Shown: positions 35,844 through 44,727, counted from the stretch's first letter. The stretch is DNA of 64,000 bases from Cellulophaga sp. HaHa_2_95 (GCF_019278565.1 NZ_CP058988.1:1-64000); one strand, 5' to 3'. The notes: generated by a model from the sequence alone, not told the origin. Program-made: numbers and translations.

Positions 35844-37601
35844 ATGAAAAATAAAATTTATATAACGGTACTAACAATCGTTTCTCTGTTGAATTGGAGT
35901 TGTACCGATTTAGAGGAAGAAAGACTTGATGAATCGGAGTTTGGTGGCCAAGCTGAAAAAATAAGTGGAGCTATAGCACCAGCTTACGGACAAATATCAT
36001 CGACATTTTTTATAACGAACTATTACGGTTTACAGTTAATTTCTGCAGACGAAGCCATTTTACCATTCCGCGGTGGAGTAGATTGGTTTGATGGAGGTAA
36101 ATATATGTCGGCACATACTCATAACATGACGCCAACTAATGATATGGTGACCACTTCTTGGAATGCACTTACAAAGAATATTTCTAGAACATTAGCCGCA
36201 ATTGAAGTATTAACTCCTCTGTCTGAAGAAGGAAGTACTGAAGCAACAGGAGCATTGCATGAAATGATAGCTTTACGAGCGTATTTGAATATGCTGCTTT
36301 TAGATAGCTGGGGTATTGTACTTAAAAAAGATTCTTCAACTGAGCTTTCAGTAGTGCTTAGAGGACAAGAGGCTATTGATTATATTGAAAGTGAATTTTT
36401 AGCGGTGGTAGACGTTATAAATACCGATAGAGGTTCTGGTAGAATGACCCAGAGCGCTGTTTGGGGCTTTTTAGCAAGATTACATTTGAATGCTCCAGTT
36501 TATCGTGATCCTTACGGAACGCCAAACTTTACTGCAGAAGATATGAATAAGGCTATAGAGTATTCTGACAACGTAATTAATTCAGGCTTATATAGCTTAT
36601 CTCCTGAGTATTTTGAATTATTCAACGATGAAAATAGAGGGAATGCGGAGTTGATCTTTGCTTTAGATCAACGTGGTGTATTAGAAGAAGAACATAGTCG
36701 TTGGGCCTATTGGTCTATTTCAAAATCTATGTTTCCTAGACCAGAACACCCAAGTGCAGATGGTACAGATGGACCTGCAATAACTACTAGTTTCTACCAA
36801 ACATGGGTAGATGCCTATGAAGGGGTAGACCCTGCCGAAGCTGATTCTCGATTCTATCAAAGAAATACCTTGGTCCCTGACGCTCAATTGGCAGATTTAG
36901 CAGGCCGAACGCCGCTTCTTGAAACAGAAACAGAAAATAGTTTTTACTGTATTGCCCCTGAAGATTTTGAAATGGATAGAGGTATTTTAAGAGGCATGCA
37001 ATGGGGAGCTAGAAAAGGGGATGACGGTACATTTATAACTTGTGAAGATGGTACTGTTAAGATATATCCAATACCGTTAACAAAAGGAAACGGACCAGCA
37101 AGAGATATAGGATATGTAAACCATGTTTTAGATATTAACTTTTCTATACCAGGTTCATTACATGACACAGGGTACAGATCTGCAAAATATCAGTTTAGCC
37201 GCACCTCACCTGATGGTAATGATTTTAGTAGTGTAGATCTTGTATTGATGCGTTTGGCAGAAATATATTTAATACGAGCAGAAGCCAAATTAAGAAATGG
37301 AGATAATGGCAGTGCATTAGCAGATGTTAATTTTGTAAGAACATCTAGAACTGCGAGACCAGATCAAACTCCAGCTGCATTGGCTGCGGTTGATTTAGAT
37401 ATTGTATTCAGAGAAAGAGGTTTTGAATTGTATTGGGAAGGGTTTAGAAGAACTGATCAAATACGATTTGGAAAATATGAAGATTCTTGGTCAGAGAAAA
37501 CGGATTCAGATCCAAACAATCGTTTATTCCCGATTCCTCAAAGTGCTGTTGATGGCGCTTCGGGTATAGTTGGTTTCTTAGTTCAAAATCAAGGATACTA
37601 A
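35844..37601 (+). CDS. SusD/RagB surface lipoprotein
   Basis: 585 residues. Lipobox SLLNWSC (C20) followed by TDLEEE, an acidic surface-export signal. The SusD fold shows the TPR-like helices and the C-terminal block FRERGFELYWEGFRRTDQIR, a reliable family mark, ending RLFPIPQSAVDG. It captures the ligand over the SusC pore and is co-transcribed with susC; a terminator follows at 37675. Confidence 0.96.
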   Translation: MKNKIYITVLTIVSLLNWSCTDLEEERLDESEFGGQAEKISGAIAPAYGQISSTFFITNYYGLQLISADEAILPFRGGVDWFDGGKYMSAHTHNMTPTNDMVTTSWNALTKNISRTLAAIEVLTPLSEEGSTEATGALHEMIALRAYLNMLLLDSWGIVLKKDSSTELSVVLRGQEAIDYIESEFLAVVDVINTDRGSGRMTQSAVWGFLARLHLNAPVYRDPYGTPNFTAEDMNKAIEYSDNVINSGLYSLSPEYFELFNDENRGNAELIFALDQRGVLEEEHSRWAYWSISKSMFPRPEHPSADGTDGPAITTSFYQTWVDAYEGVDPAEADSRFYQRNTLVPDAQLADLAGRTPLLETETENSFYCIAPEDFEMDRGILRGMQWGARKGDDGTFITCEDGTVKIYPIPLTKGNGPARDIGYVNHVLDINFSIPGSLHDTGYRSAKYQFSRTSPDGNDFSSVDLVLMRLAEIYLIRAEAKLRNGDNGSALADVNFVRTSRTARPDQTPAALAAVDLDIVFRERGFELYWEGFRRTDQIRFGKYEDSWSEKTDSDPNNRLFPIPQSAVDGASGIVGFLVQNQGY

Positions 37602-37674
37602 TTTTAGTAATAGACCTTTTTGTAACATTACTTAAATAATATTTAATACGAGTGAGTTGGAGTTAATTTTGATT

Positions 37675-37707
37675 AAAGGGTGGCTACAGATAATGGCCAC
37701 CCTTTTT
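37675..37707 (+). terminator. Terminator of the susCD operon
   Basis: AAGGGTGGC pairs with GCCACCCTT, followed by a T-run, 74 bp after the susD stop codon. Confidence 0.87.
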
Positions 37708-37939
37708 AAGTATATAAACATTAGAGATCAAAAAAACACATTTCACTTACCCCTTCTTTTATTGATTGCAGATACCTATCCTACCAAAAAAAGAAGATAC
37801 CAAGGCTAAAGTTAGTTAAGTAACAGTCTTAAATCATCCCAATAACATTAGTAGTACCAAAAGGTTACATATCTAGTTTTCTTTTGGGTAAAACAGTAAT
37901 CACAAAAAAATAAATATAACCCTCATACAAGTAAATAAA
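37708..37939 (+). other. Intergenic region before the phosphatase gene
   Basis: About 230 bp between the susCD terminator and the phosphatase start codon. I find no TAnnTTTG box at a convincing place, no ORF and no strong hairpin. The promoter of the phosphatase must lie here but is not obvious; it may be sigma-factor dependent. Confidence 0.4.
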
Positions 37940-39574
37940 ATGAAATATCTAATTTTTATCTTATTGATTCTTAACACCATGACGAGTCTAGGACAGGACA
38001 CCAGCAAACCAAAACTTGTGGTTGGCATAGTCATAGATCAAATGCGTGCAGAATACTTATATCGTTTTCAAGACAACTATACAGAAGATGGTTTTAAGCT
38101 ATTAATGAACGAAGGTTTTAATGTAAAAAACACACATTATAATTACATGCCTACCATCACAGGCCCTGGGCATGCTTCTATTTATTCGGGAACAACACCA
38201 GAAAATCATGGAATTGTTAGCAATGACTGGTATAATCGTGAATCAAAAAAAACAATGTATTGTGCGGAAGACACAACTGTATTGATGGTAGATTCTGATA
38301 AAAAAGAGCTTCTAAATATTCCAATAGGCAATAGATCACCACAAAACTTAAAAACAACAACTATTACAGATGAGTTAAAGTTGTTTAGCAATGGTAGATC
38401 TAAAGTCATAGGGGTATCTTTAAAAGATCGAGGAGCCATTTTTCCTGCTGGACATTTAGCAGATGCAGCATATTGGTATAATGCTAATAATGGCAATTTC
38501 GTGTCTAGCACCTATTATTTAGAAACGCTCCCTGAATGGCTCGTAGCCTTTAATAATTCTCATAAGGCAGACTCCTTATTAAACCTTACTTGGAATACTT
38601 TTTTAACAAGGGATAAATACATACATAGTGGAGCAGATGATGCAAGTTTTGAAAAGGTTTATAAAGGCAGAGAAACTTCTACATTTCCGTACCACTTAAA
38701 AAAACTCCGAAAAACTAATGGCAACTATAGCTTACTTGCAGAGGTGCCTTACGGAAATACATTAGTAACTCAGTTAGCAATAGAAGCCATTAAAAAGGAA
38801 GGTTTAGGGCAAGGAAAAGAGATTGATTTTTTAACGATAAGTTATTCCGCAACAGACTACATAGGGCATCATTTTGGAATTAGGTCAAAAGAAGTGGAAG
38901 ATGCATATGTTAGAATGGATAGAGAAATAGCAACACTTCTGAAGAATCTAAATAAAGAAGTAGGCAAGGGCAATTATACCTTATTTTTAACTGCAGATCA
39001 TGGGGCTAGTGACACCCCTAATTTTCTAAAAACAATGAGACTACCCGGGGAATTTTATACTCCTGAAAAAATAAAAAAAAGAATCAATGCAGATTTGTCT
39101 GAAAAATTTGGGGTATCAGATTATATTTCTTTTATAGATAATGCACAGCTATATTTTAATGAAACTAGTACTTCAAAAGAATTGGTAATTAAAAGAGCAG
39201 CTTCTTTTTTAAGAACTATAGAAGGTGTTAAAAGTATTTACACGCCTAATTTACTCCATAGTAATTCTTATGAAAATAGTATAGATCCTTTAGTTAAGAC
39301 TAGTGTTCATTTAGAAAATTCTGGAGATATTTTATTTGAATTTCATTCTGGCTGGATGGAAGAAAGGCCTTATGGAACAACACACGGAAGCACCTATACA
39401 AGCGATACACATGTTCCCTTACTGTTTTACGGGCATGGTATTCCAAAAGGAGTCGCTACGAAAAAACATGTAATCACTCAGATTGCACCAACGCTTTCTA
39501 TGATATTAGATATTCCATTACCCAATACAAGTAACAGAAAACCTATTGATGGGATATTTACAGGAAATAAATAA
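37940..39574 (+). CDS. pafA: PafA-type alkaline phosphatase
   Basis: 544-residue exported phosphomonoesterase of the alkaline phosphatase superfamily. Signal peptide ending near residue 18 (ILLILNTMTSLGQ). Nucleophile T74 in PTITGPGHAS, then N95 in SNDWYN, K162 and R164 in SLKDRGAIFP: the T/N/K/R set of PafA, not the Arg set of PhoA. Metal ligands are in VIDQMRAEY, SATDYIGHHFG and LTADHGASD. PafA releases phosphate from many organic phosphates. It lies just after susCD on the same strand, suggesting the locus uses a phosphorylated substrate. Confidence 0.92.
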   Translation: MKYLIFILLILNTMTSLGQDTSKPKLVVGIVIDQMRAEYLYRFQDNYTEDGFKLLMNEGFNVKNTHYNYMPTITGPGHASIYSGTTPENHGIVSNDWYNRESKKTMYCAEDTTVLMVDSDKKELLNIPIGNRSPQNLKTTTITDELKLFSNGRSKVIGVSLKDRGAIFPAGHLADAAYWYNANNGNFVSSTYYLETLPEWLVAFNNSHKADSLLNLTWNTFLTRDKYIHSGADDASFEKVYKGRETSTFPYHLKKLRKTNGNYSLLAEVPYGNTLVTQLAIEAIKKEGLGQGKEIDFLTISYSATDYIGHHFGIRSKEVEDAYVRMDREIATLLKNLNKEVGKGNYTLFLTADHGASDTPNFLKTMRLPGEFYTPEKIKKRINADLSEKFGVSDYISFIDNAQLYFNETSTSKELVIKRAASFLRTIEGVKSIYTPNLLHSNSYENSIDPLVKTSVHLENSGDILFEFHSGWMEERPYGTTHGSTYTSDTHVPLLFYGHGIPKGVATKKHVITQIAPTLSMILDIPLPNTSNRKPIDGIFTGNK

Positions 39575-39748
39575 ACATAGATAACAACCTGGTCGTAAGA
39601 ATTAGTTAACATGTAAGATAAACGCTAAGCCTTTTCACTCAGAGAATATATACTTGATATTATATTTATCCCTAAAAATCAAAATAAAGAAATAACAATA
39701 ACAAATGTTCTGCCAGAAGAAAACTGAGCTATTTAAAACATATTTAGC
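39575..39748 (+). other. Intergenic region after the phosphatase gene
   Basis: No ORF, hairpin terminator or recognisable promoter seen in this AT-rich stretch. It ends where the third small-RNA element begins. Confidence 0.4.
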
Positions 39749-39880
39749 TTTCACCACAAGTTTTGCTAGTTACACATCAATTGTTTTAAAAAAGAATATA
39801 ACGGTTATACATTTGAAATGTGTTAGTTACTTATTGAGTAATAATAAAATTTTTCATTTTCATATAGTGTTCTCGTAAAA
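39749..39880 (+). repeat. 132-bp direct repeat, right copy
   Basis: Identical to 30100-30231 and in the same orientation. It holds the promoter block and body of small-RNA copy 3. Confidence 0.92.
39751..39815 (+). promoter_or_regulatory. Conserved upstream block and -7 box of small-RNA element 3
   Basis: Same as element 2, with TACATTTG at 39808-39815. Confidence 0.6.
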
Positions 39881-39913
39881 GAGCCCAATCTTAATTGATT
39901 TGGGCTCTTTTTT
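39821..39913 (+). ncRNA. Candidate small RNA, copy 3 (before kinase 2)
   Basis: Core at 39851-39880. Terminator stem AAAAGAGCCCAATC pairs with GATTTGGGCTCTTTT with one bulged T (39877-39911), then a T-run. The body is identical to copy 2 but the terminator stem is that of copy 1, as if copies exchange segments. It lies about 210 bp upstream of kinase 2. Confidence 0.72.
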
Positions 39914-40121
39914 ATGGTATCAAATTTAATTGAAGTCTTTACTCTCATTGAAGTAACCGCAAAATTGCTTATATTTAAACTACACTATCGTGACATTCAC
40001 CGACCCAAAACTACAAGCCAACTAACTTGTAAGTTTTTTCTTTCAGATTGATTCTATTTTTGTACTTATAAAGGGCTAGCTTTTTATTTAAGATGGCTAT
40101 ACTTTTCTTAAAACCCAAATT
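39914..40121 (+). other. Leader region of kinase 2
   Basis: Contains TATTTTTG (40055-40062), a possible TAnnTTTG box 60 bp before the kinase start codon, though without a well-spaced TTG. Nothing else is recognised. Confidence 0.4.
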
Positions 40122-41030
40122 ATGTACTTTTTAAAAAATAAATTACACCATCCTTTCATAGTAATATTGATGTGCGTTATTTTATCTGTTTCCGGATTTC
40201 TGATAACTGACTATATTGTGGCATGGGAAAAATTCTGGAAAGGACTTTACTTAAGTATATTCCTCCCTATATTTATATCCACCCCTATTGCAATAATTAT
40301 AGATAGCTATTTTAAAAAAATAAAATCTCAGAATATTGAATTAGAACAACTAGACACCATTAATAAAAAATTATTCTTATTAATCTCACATGATGTACGC
40401 TCTCCTTTGGCGAGTCTAAAAGGATTGATAGATATGATTGCTAACAATGAGTTAGATGCAGAGGAAAGCAAAAAATATCTTAATCAGCTTTCTACCAAAT
40501 TAGACCACCTCAATGATTTTTTAAACGGACTCTTTGAATGGTCACAGAAGCAAACACAAAACAAACCTTTAGACTTTACCAATTTTGATCCTTTTGAAGT
40601 AATAAACCCAACTATTAACTTGCTAGAACATGCCATTGAAAAGAAAGACATTATCACAACCGTAAAAAGCACTAAAACCTTTCTCTACGCAGATAAAGAA
40701 AGTTTCTCATTCATTTTTAGAAACATTCTACACAATGCCATAAAGTTTACAGATAAAGAAGGTGAAATTCAAGTAGAAACAAAAGCTCACAATGGAGAAA
40801 TACATATTACTATAAAAGACAATGGTGTTGGCATCACGGAAAAAGAAATTGATAAAATTTTAAATGGAAGCAATTGGTACACCACTAAAGGAACTTCTCA
40901 AGAGAACGGTTCTGGTTTTGGCTTGCGCACCTGTTTTTACTACCTAGAAAAAAACAATGGGCGTTTAAAAATTGAAAGCGAAATTGGGAACGGTAGTACG
41001 TTCACTATTGTACTACCAGAAGCTTCGTAA
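40122..41030 (+). CDS. Orphan sensor histidine kinase 2
   Basis: 302 residues, same length and layout as the kinase at 29168: two membrane spans (about 11-32 and 41-62), phospho-acceptor H90 in LLISHDVRSPLASLKG, N-box FRNILHNAIKFT, G1 DNGVGIT, G2 GSGFGLRTC. By eye well over half of residues match its paralogue, most strongly around H90 and in the ATP lid (TTKGTSxENGSGFGLRTC). No response regulator is next to it. It too lies between two candidate small RNAs, so kinase and RNA elements were probably duplicated as one cassette. Confidence 0.92.
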   Translation: MYFLKNKLHHPFIVILMCVILSVSGFLITDYIVAWEKFWKGLYLSIFLPIFISTPIAIIIDSYFKKIKSQNIELEQLDTINKKLFLLISHDVRSPLASLKGLIDMIANNELDAEESKKYLNQLSTKLDHLNDFLNGLFEWSQKQTQNKPLDFTNFDPFEVINPTINLLEHAIEKKDIITTVKSTKTFLYADKESFSFIFRNILHNAIKFTDKEGEIQVETKAHNGEIHITIKDNGVGITEKEIDKILNGSNWYTTKGTSQENGSGFGLRTCFYYLEKNNGRLKIESEIGNGSTFTIVLPEAS

Positions 41031-41088
41031 GACCTAAATAATATAAAGACAGCATTAAATAAGCCTTAACAACAAAATGTAACAGATA

Positions 41089-41152
41089 AACCACATGTTT
41101 TGCTACTTACACATCAATAGTTTTACAAAAGTGAGTAATCATACTATATTTG
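41089..41152 (+). promoter_or_regulatory. Conserved upstream block and -7 box of small-RNA element 4
   Basis: ACCACATGTTTTGCTACTTAC then CATCAATAGTTTTACAAAAG, and TATATTTG at 41145-41152. It is the most diverged copy, yet the block and the -7 box are kept. Confidence 0.58.
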
Positions 41153-41157
41153 ATACG

Positions 41158-41245
41158 AGTTAGTTAGTTAAATAGTAAATTTTCATTTTCATATAGTGTT
41201 CTCGTAAAAGAGCTCGGTCTTGATTGACTCTGGGCTCTTTTTTTT
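41158..41245 (+). ncRNA. Candidate small RNA, copy 4 (after kinase 2)
   Basis: 30-nt core kept at 41180-41209. In the terminator, AAAAGAGCUCGG pairs with CUGGGCUCUUUU using two G-U pairs, where copies 1 and 3 have Watson-Crick pairs, followed by a T8 run. The upstream part is shortened relative to copies 2 and 3 but keeps GAGTTAGTTAGTTA as in copy 1. It ends close to the convergent AraC-type gene. Confidence 0.7.
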
Positions 41246-41254
41246 GTTCTAGAA

Positions 41255-42241
41255 TCAGTCTTTTTTTAGACTACTAGGTAAAAAATTATAGACTTTTTTA
41301 AAAGCTACTGTGAAGTGTTGTGGATTTTTATATCCTATTTCATAAGCAGCTTCAGCAATAGTAAAGCCCTCATCTTCAATTAAACTCTTTGCTTTTTCCA
41401 TTCGTAAATTTGTTACATACGAAAAAATTGGTTTTCCAAAGACTATTTTAAAATGCTTTTTTAATTTAAATTGATTAACTCCTGACACCATAGCTAGTTG
41501 AGCAATAGTGAACGGGTTTTTAATATGATCTCTTAAGATGGTTTCCGCATGTATAATTTTCAGATAGTCTTCTTCACATATACCCTCTGGGTATTTAATT
41601 TCCTTATTTTTTAAGCGATTAAAAAAAATAGCAAGAATCTCGGTAATTTTAGACTCTAAATAAGCTTTTTTTAAACCCCCTTCAAAATCGCACGTCATAA
41701 TTTCATTTATTATACTATGAAGTTGCGGTGTAATAGGCTTACTATTTTCCCACATCAAAAAAGGATGATTCTGTTCTAAAGCTATACCAAACTCAGAACA
41801 TTCTTTCTTAAACGAAGTACCAAATACGCGTTTCAAATAATCCTTTGTAAATAAAATTTCTAAAGTTTCTCTTTGGGGTTTATCATAACGCAAAGTTCCA
41901 TTTACTTCTGGCAAGAAAAAAAAATTATAATGCCCTCCTGGAATTGCGACCACAACACTTTTATCATTGTTAGGAGTATAAATACTGCTGCCTTCAATTT
42001 CAAAGTGAATTTTTAAAAAAGGAAAATCATGAGCTACATCAATACTAAGTGGCGGATTTATTTTCCCACTACGCATATTAACTTTAATCCCATCAAGTAG
42101 TATTTCTCGCGTTTTACCTACTATAAAAGGATTTTCTGAAACTAGCGTACGATCCTCAATCACCTTCTTTTTAAAACCTTCTGTAAAAACCTTGGTGGTC
42201 ACTTTATGAGGGTAAACGTGATTCCGATATACTGATTTCAT
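41255..42241 (-). CDS. AraC-family transcriptional regulator
   Basis: 328 residues. The C-terminal double helix-turn-helix is clear: FTIAQLAMVSGVNQFKLKKHF and FTIAEAAYEIGYKNPQHFT, with the family pattern FKKVYNFLPSSL at the end. The N-terminal part (1-220) resembles PchR-type siderophore-sensing regulators. It diverges from a TonB-dependent siderophore receptor, 119 bp apart, so it probably activates that operon when the ferric siderophore is taken up. Confidence 0.9.
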   Translation of the reverse strand: MKSVYRNHVYPHKVTTKVFTEGFKKKVIEDRTLVSENPFIVGKTREILLDGIKVNMRSGKINPPLSIDVAHDFPFLKIHFEIEGSSIYTPNNDKSVVVAIPGGHYNFFFLPEVNGTLRYDKPQRETLEILFTKDYLKRVFGTSFKKECSEFGIALEQNHPFLMWENSKPITPQLHSIINEIMTCDFEGGLKKAYLESKITEILAIFFNRLKNKEIKYPEGICEEDYLKIIHAETILRDHIKNPFTIAQLAMVSGVNQFKLKKHFKIVFGKPIFSYVTNLRMEKAKSLIEDEGFTIAEAAYEIGYKNPQHFTVAFKKVYNFLPSSLKKD

Positions 42242-42302
42242 AAAATACTTTTTACGGCTTTAATAATACTTTTCGCGTTACCCTAGTCGTCAAGCATTAG
42301 AA

Positions 42303-42310
42303 TACTTTTG
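42303..42310 (+). promoter_or_regulatory. -7 box of the siderophore receptor operon
   Basis: TACTTTTG matches TAnnTTTG, 50 bp before the receptor start codon and just upstream of the palindromic operator. Confidence 0.5.
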
Positions 42311-42319
42311 CGGCTATTA

Positions 42320-42342
42320 TTATTTAAACTAAATATAAATAA
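42320..42342. promoter_or_regulatory. 23-bp palindromic operator, copy B
   Basis: TTATTTA-N9-TAAATAA with both arms perfect, between the -7 box and the start codon of the siderophore receptor. It agrees with the haem-receptor operator A1 at 19 of 23 positions. Confidence 0.72.
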
Positions 42343-42360
42343 CGAAAATACTAGAATATT

Positions 42361-44727
42361 ATGAAAATATCAAAACTATTAGGAGCAATCCTCCTATTGT
42401 TTTTTGCAGTTACATTAAATGCCCAGAACCAGACCGCTACTATATCAGGAAAAGTTATTACATCAGACGGAGCTCCTGCCCCATATATCAATGTCATCAT
42501 AAAGGAGCTTAACGCAGGATCAATTACTAACGCATTAGGAACATACGAACTACGAAATGTAGCCTATGGTTCTTACACCATTGAATATTCGCTTATCGGA
42601 ATGGAAAAAAAGGCAATGACAATTCATGTAAATACCCCAAATATTACGGTACATGATGTACTGCTAAATGAAAGTAGTGAAAAGCTCAGTGAGGTTGTTG
42701 TAAGTGCCCAAAGACTTAACCAGTTTGCACATAAAGAATCTGAATATGTAGCCCGTGTACCCTTAAAAAATATCAATAACCCACAATCCTATTCTGTTGT
42801 GACGAATGCCCTTTTAAAAGAGCAAATTACAACTGACCTACCTTCCGCCTTTAAGAGTATCACAGGAGGAGGTTACGTGGAATCAAATGACGGAAATGTA
42901 AGTGTTTATTTAAGAGGATTTAGGTCTGATGTTCATTTAAGAAATGGAGGAATTGCATGGATAAAAGCCCCTTTAGATCCCCAAAACATAGAACGTTTGG
43001 AAATTATTAAAGGACCAGGATCCTTATTACACGGTACAAATGTAAATAACATTGCAAACTTTGGTGGCGTTGTAAATAAAGTTACTAAACAAGCCTACGA
43101 TGGTAAAAAACTAGATCTTGGCTTTATTACTGGCCGTTGGGAACAAGAACGAGCAACAGTTGATTATAATACTGTTTTAAGTAAGGAGGATAAAGTGTAT
43201 TTTAGAATAAATGCTGCTTATAATTCTGAAAATAGTTTTCAAGACCAAGGAATTATTAGAGAATTTATGGTAGCTCCATCTATAACTGTTGATGTATCTG
43301 ATAAATTAAGTGTAAAAGCTAATTTGGAATACAATAAGAGTAAACGCAACTTAAACTTTGCTAGAGGCCTCGCAGGAAGTCTTATTTCAGATGAAGTTAA
43401 TTCTTGGGACGATTTAGGCTGGGACTATCACACCAACTATGGCACTAATGAAATGGCCGGTTACTTTTCTACTTTAGCCGCTCAAATAGCCATAGACTAT
43501 ACCTTATCCGATACTTGGTCCTCAAAAACAAAATTTACGAAAGCCACAACGTTCACTGATGCCAATTACCTCAGAGTTGTTATGCTAGATGAAACAACAG
43601 TTGGCAGATATTATCTTCAACTAGATCCAAGAGAAACGGGCAATACTCACGTACAACAAGATTTTTTAAACATATTTGAAGGTGATAAAATTGAGAATAA
43701 ATTTATTGCAGGACTAAGCTACTTACATAATTTTGACGACACACAACGTACAGGTGTTTGGAATGCTATAGATGCTGTTGATACTACTAATCCAATAATT
43801 ACAGGGCTAACAAATGAGCAATTTGAAGCTAATTTAGCTGATGAAACTAAAAATAAAACACTTACAAAGTTTCAAACCTTAGGTTTTTACGCTTTTGATG
43901 CCATCACGGTTAACAAGCAATTAACCCTTACGGGAGGCTTACGCTTTGATCGTTTTATGGCAGATAATACTATCACAAATGGTCTTGAAGGAACTAATGG
44001 GTATAATCAAAATAGCTTGAGTACTAAACTAGGCTTAGCCTATAACCCTTTTGACGATAAAGCATCTGTATTTATAAATTATATGGATGGACTGAGTAAT
44101 AACGCTCCTTCTGACAATGGCAATGGAGAAATTATCACTTGGGATGCTGAAAGAGCAAAACAATTTGAAGCGGGGACTAAGCTCAACTTTTTTGATGGTA
44201 AATTAGTAAGTACCATTAGTTACTATAACATCAACATTGATAACGATATTATTGTAGATGAAAACGGAATAAGTTCTCAAACGGGAGAAACCTTAAGTAA
44301 AGGCTTTGAAATAGATTTAATTGCAAATCCCGCTCCTGGCCTAAATATTGTCGCTGGATACACTAAGAACAATGCAACTTTGGAAAAAGTTGATTTTGGG
44401 AATGAAGCTCTTTTAGGGAACAGTTTAACATACACTCCCGAAACGGTATGGAATTTCTGGATGAGCTACCAAGCTTTAAAAGGTAAAGTGAAAGGACTAG
44501 GTTTTGGTCTTGGAGCCAATCATATGAGTGAAATATATAATAGCACTGCAAACAATTTTGGCTCAAAAACATACACTACAGTTGATGCCACTATTTTTTA
44601 CAAAAAAAATAACTATAAAATTAGCCTAAAAGCAGATAATGTTTTTGACCAAGAATATTACAACGGCTACGGAATACCACAAAAACCTTTTAATTTTAGA
44701 GTAGGCATATTTTATAGTGTATTCTAG
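42361..44727 (+). CDS. TonB-dependent siderophore receptor
   Basis: 788 residues. Signal peptide to about 21 (LLFFAVTLNAQ), a carboxypeptidase-D-like N-terminal domain (ISGKVITSDGAPAPYINVI), TonB-box region EVVVSAQR, and the FhuA/FoxA-type plug: SVYLRGFRSDVHLRNGG and RLEIIKGPGSLLHG. Barrel end FRVGIFYSVF. It should import a ferric siderophore. It shares the 23-bp operator with the haem locus, and esterase and PepSY genes follow on the same strand. The ligand cannot be told from sequence. Confidence 0.92.
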   Translation: MKISKLLGAILLLFFAVTLNAQNQTATISGKVITSDGAPAPYINVIIKELNAGSITNALGTYELRNVAYGSYTIEYSLIGMEKKAMTIHVNTPNITVHDVLLNESSEKLSEVVVSAQRLNQFAHKESEYVARVPLKNINNPQSYSVVTNALLKEQITTDLPSAFKSITGGGYVESNDGNVSVYLRGFRSDVHLRNGGIAWIKAPLDPQNIERLEIIKGPGSLLHGTNVNNIANFGGVVNKVTKQAYDGKKLDLGFITGRWEQERATVDYNTVLSKEDKVYFRINAAYNSENSFQDQGIIREFMVAPSITVDVSDKLSVKANLEYNKSKRNLNFARGLAGSLISDEVNSWDDLGWDYHTNYGTNEMAGYFSTLAAQIAIDYTLSDTWSSKTKFTKATTFTDANYLRVVMLDETTVGRYYLQLDPRETGNTHVQQDFLNIFEGDKIENKFIAGLSYLHNFDDTQRTGVWNAIDAVDTTNPIITGLTNEQFEANLADETKNKTLTKFQTLGFYAFDAITVNKQLTLTGGLRFDRFMADNTITNGLEGTNGYNQNSLSTKLGLAYNPFDDKASVFINYMDGLSNNAPSDNGNGEIITWDAERAKQFEAGTKLNFFDGKLVSTISYYNINIDNDIIVDENGISSQTGETLSKGFEIDLIANPAPGLNIVAGYTKNNATLEKVDFGNEALLGNSLTYTPETVWNFWMSYQALKGKVKGLGFGLGANHMSEIYNSTANNFGSKTYTTVDATIFYKKNNYKISLKADNVFDQEYYNGYGIPQKPFNFRVGIFYSVF

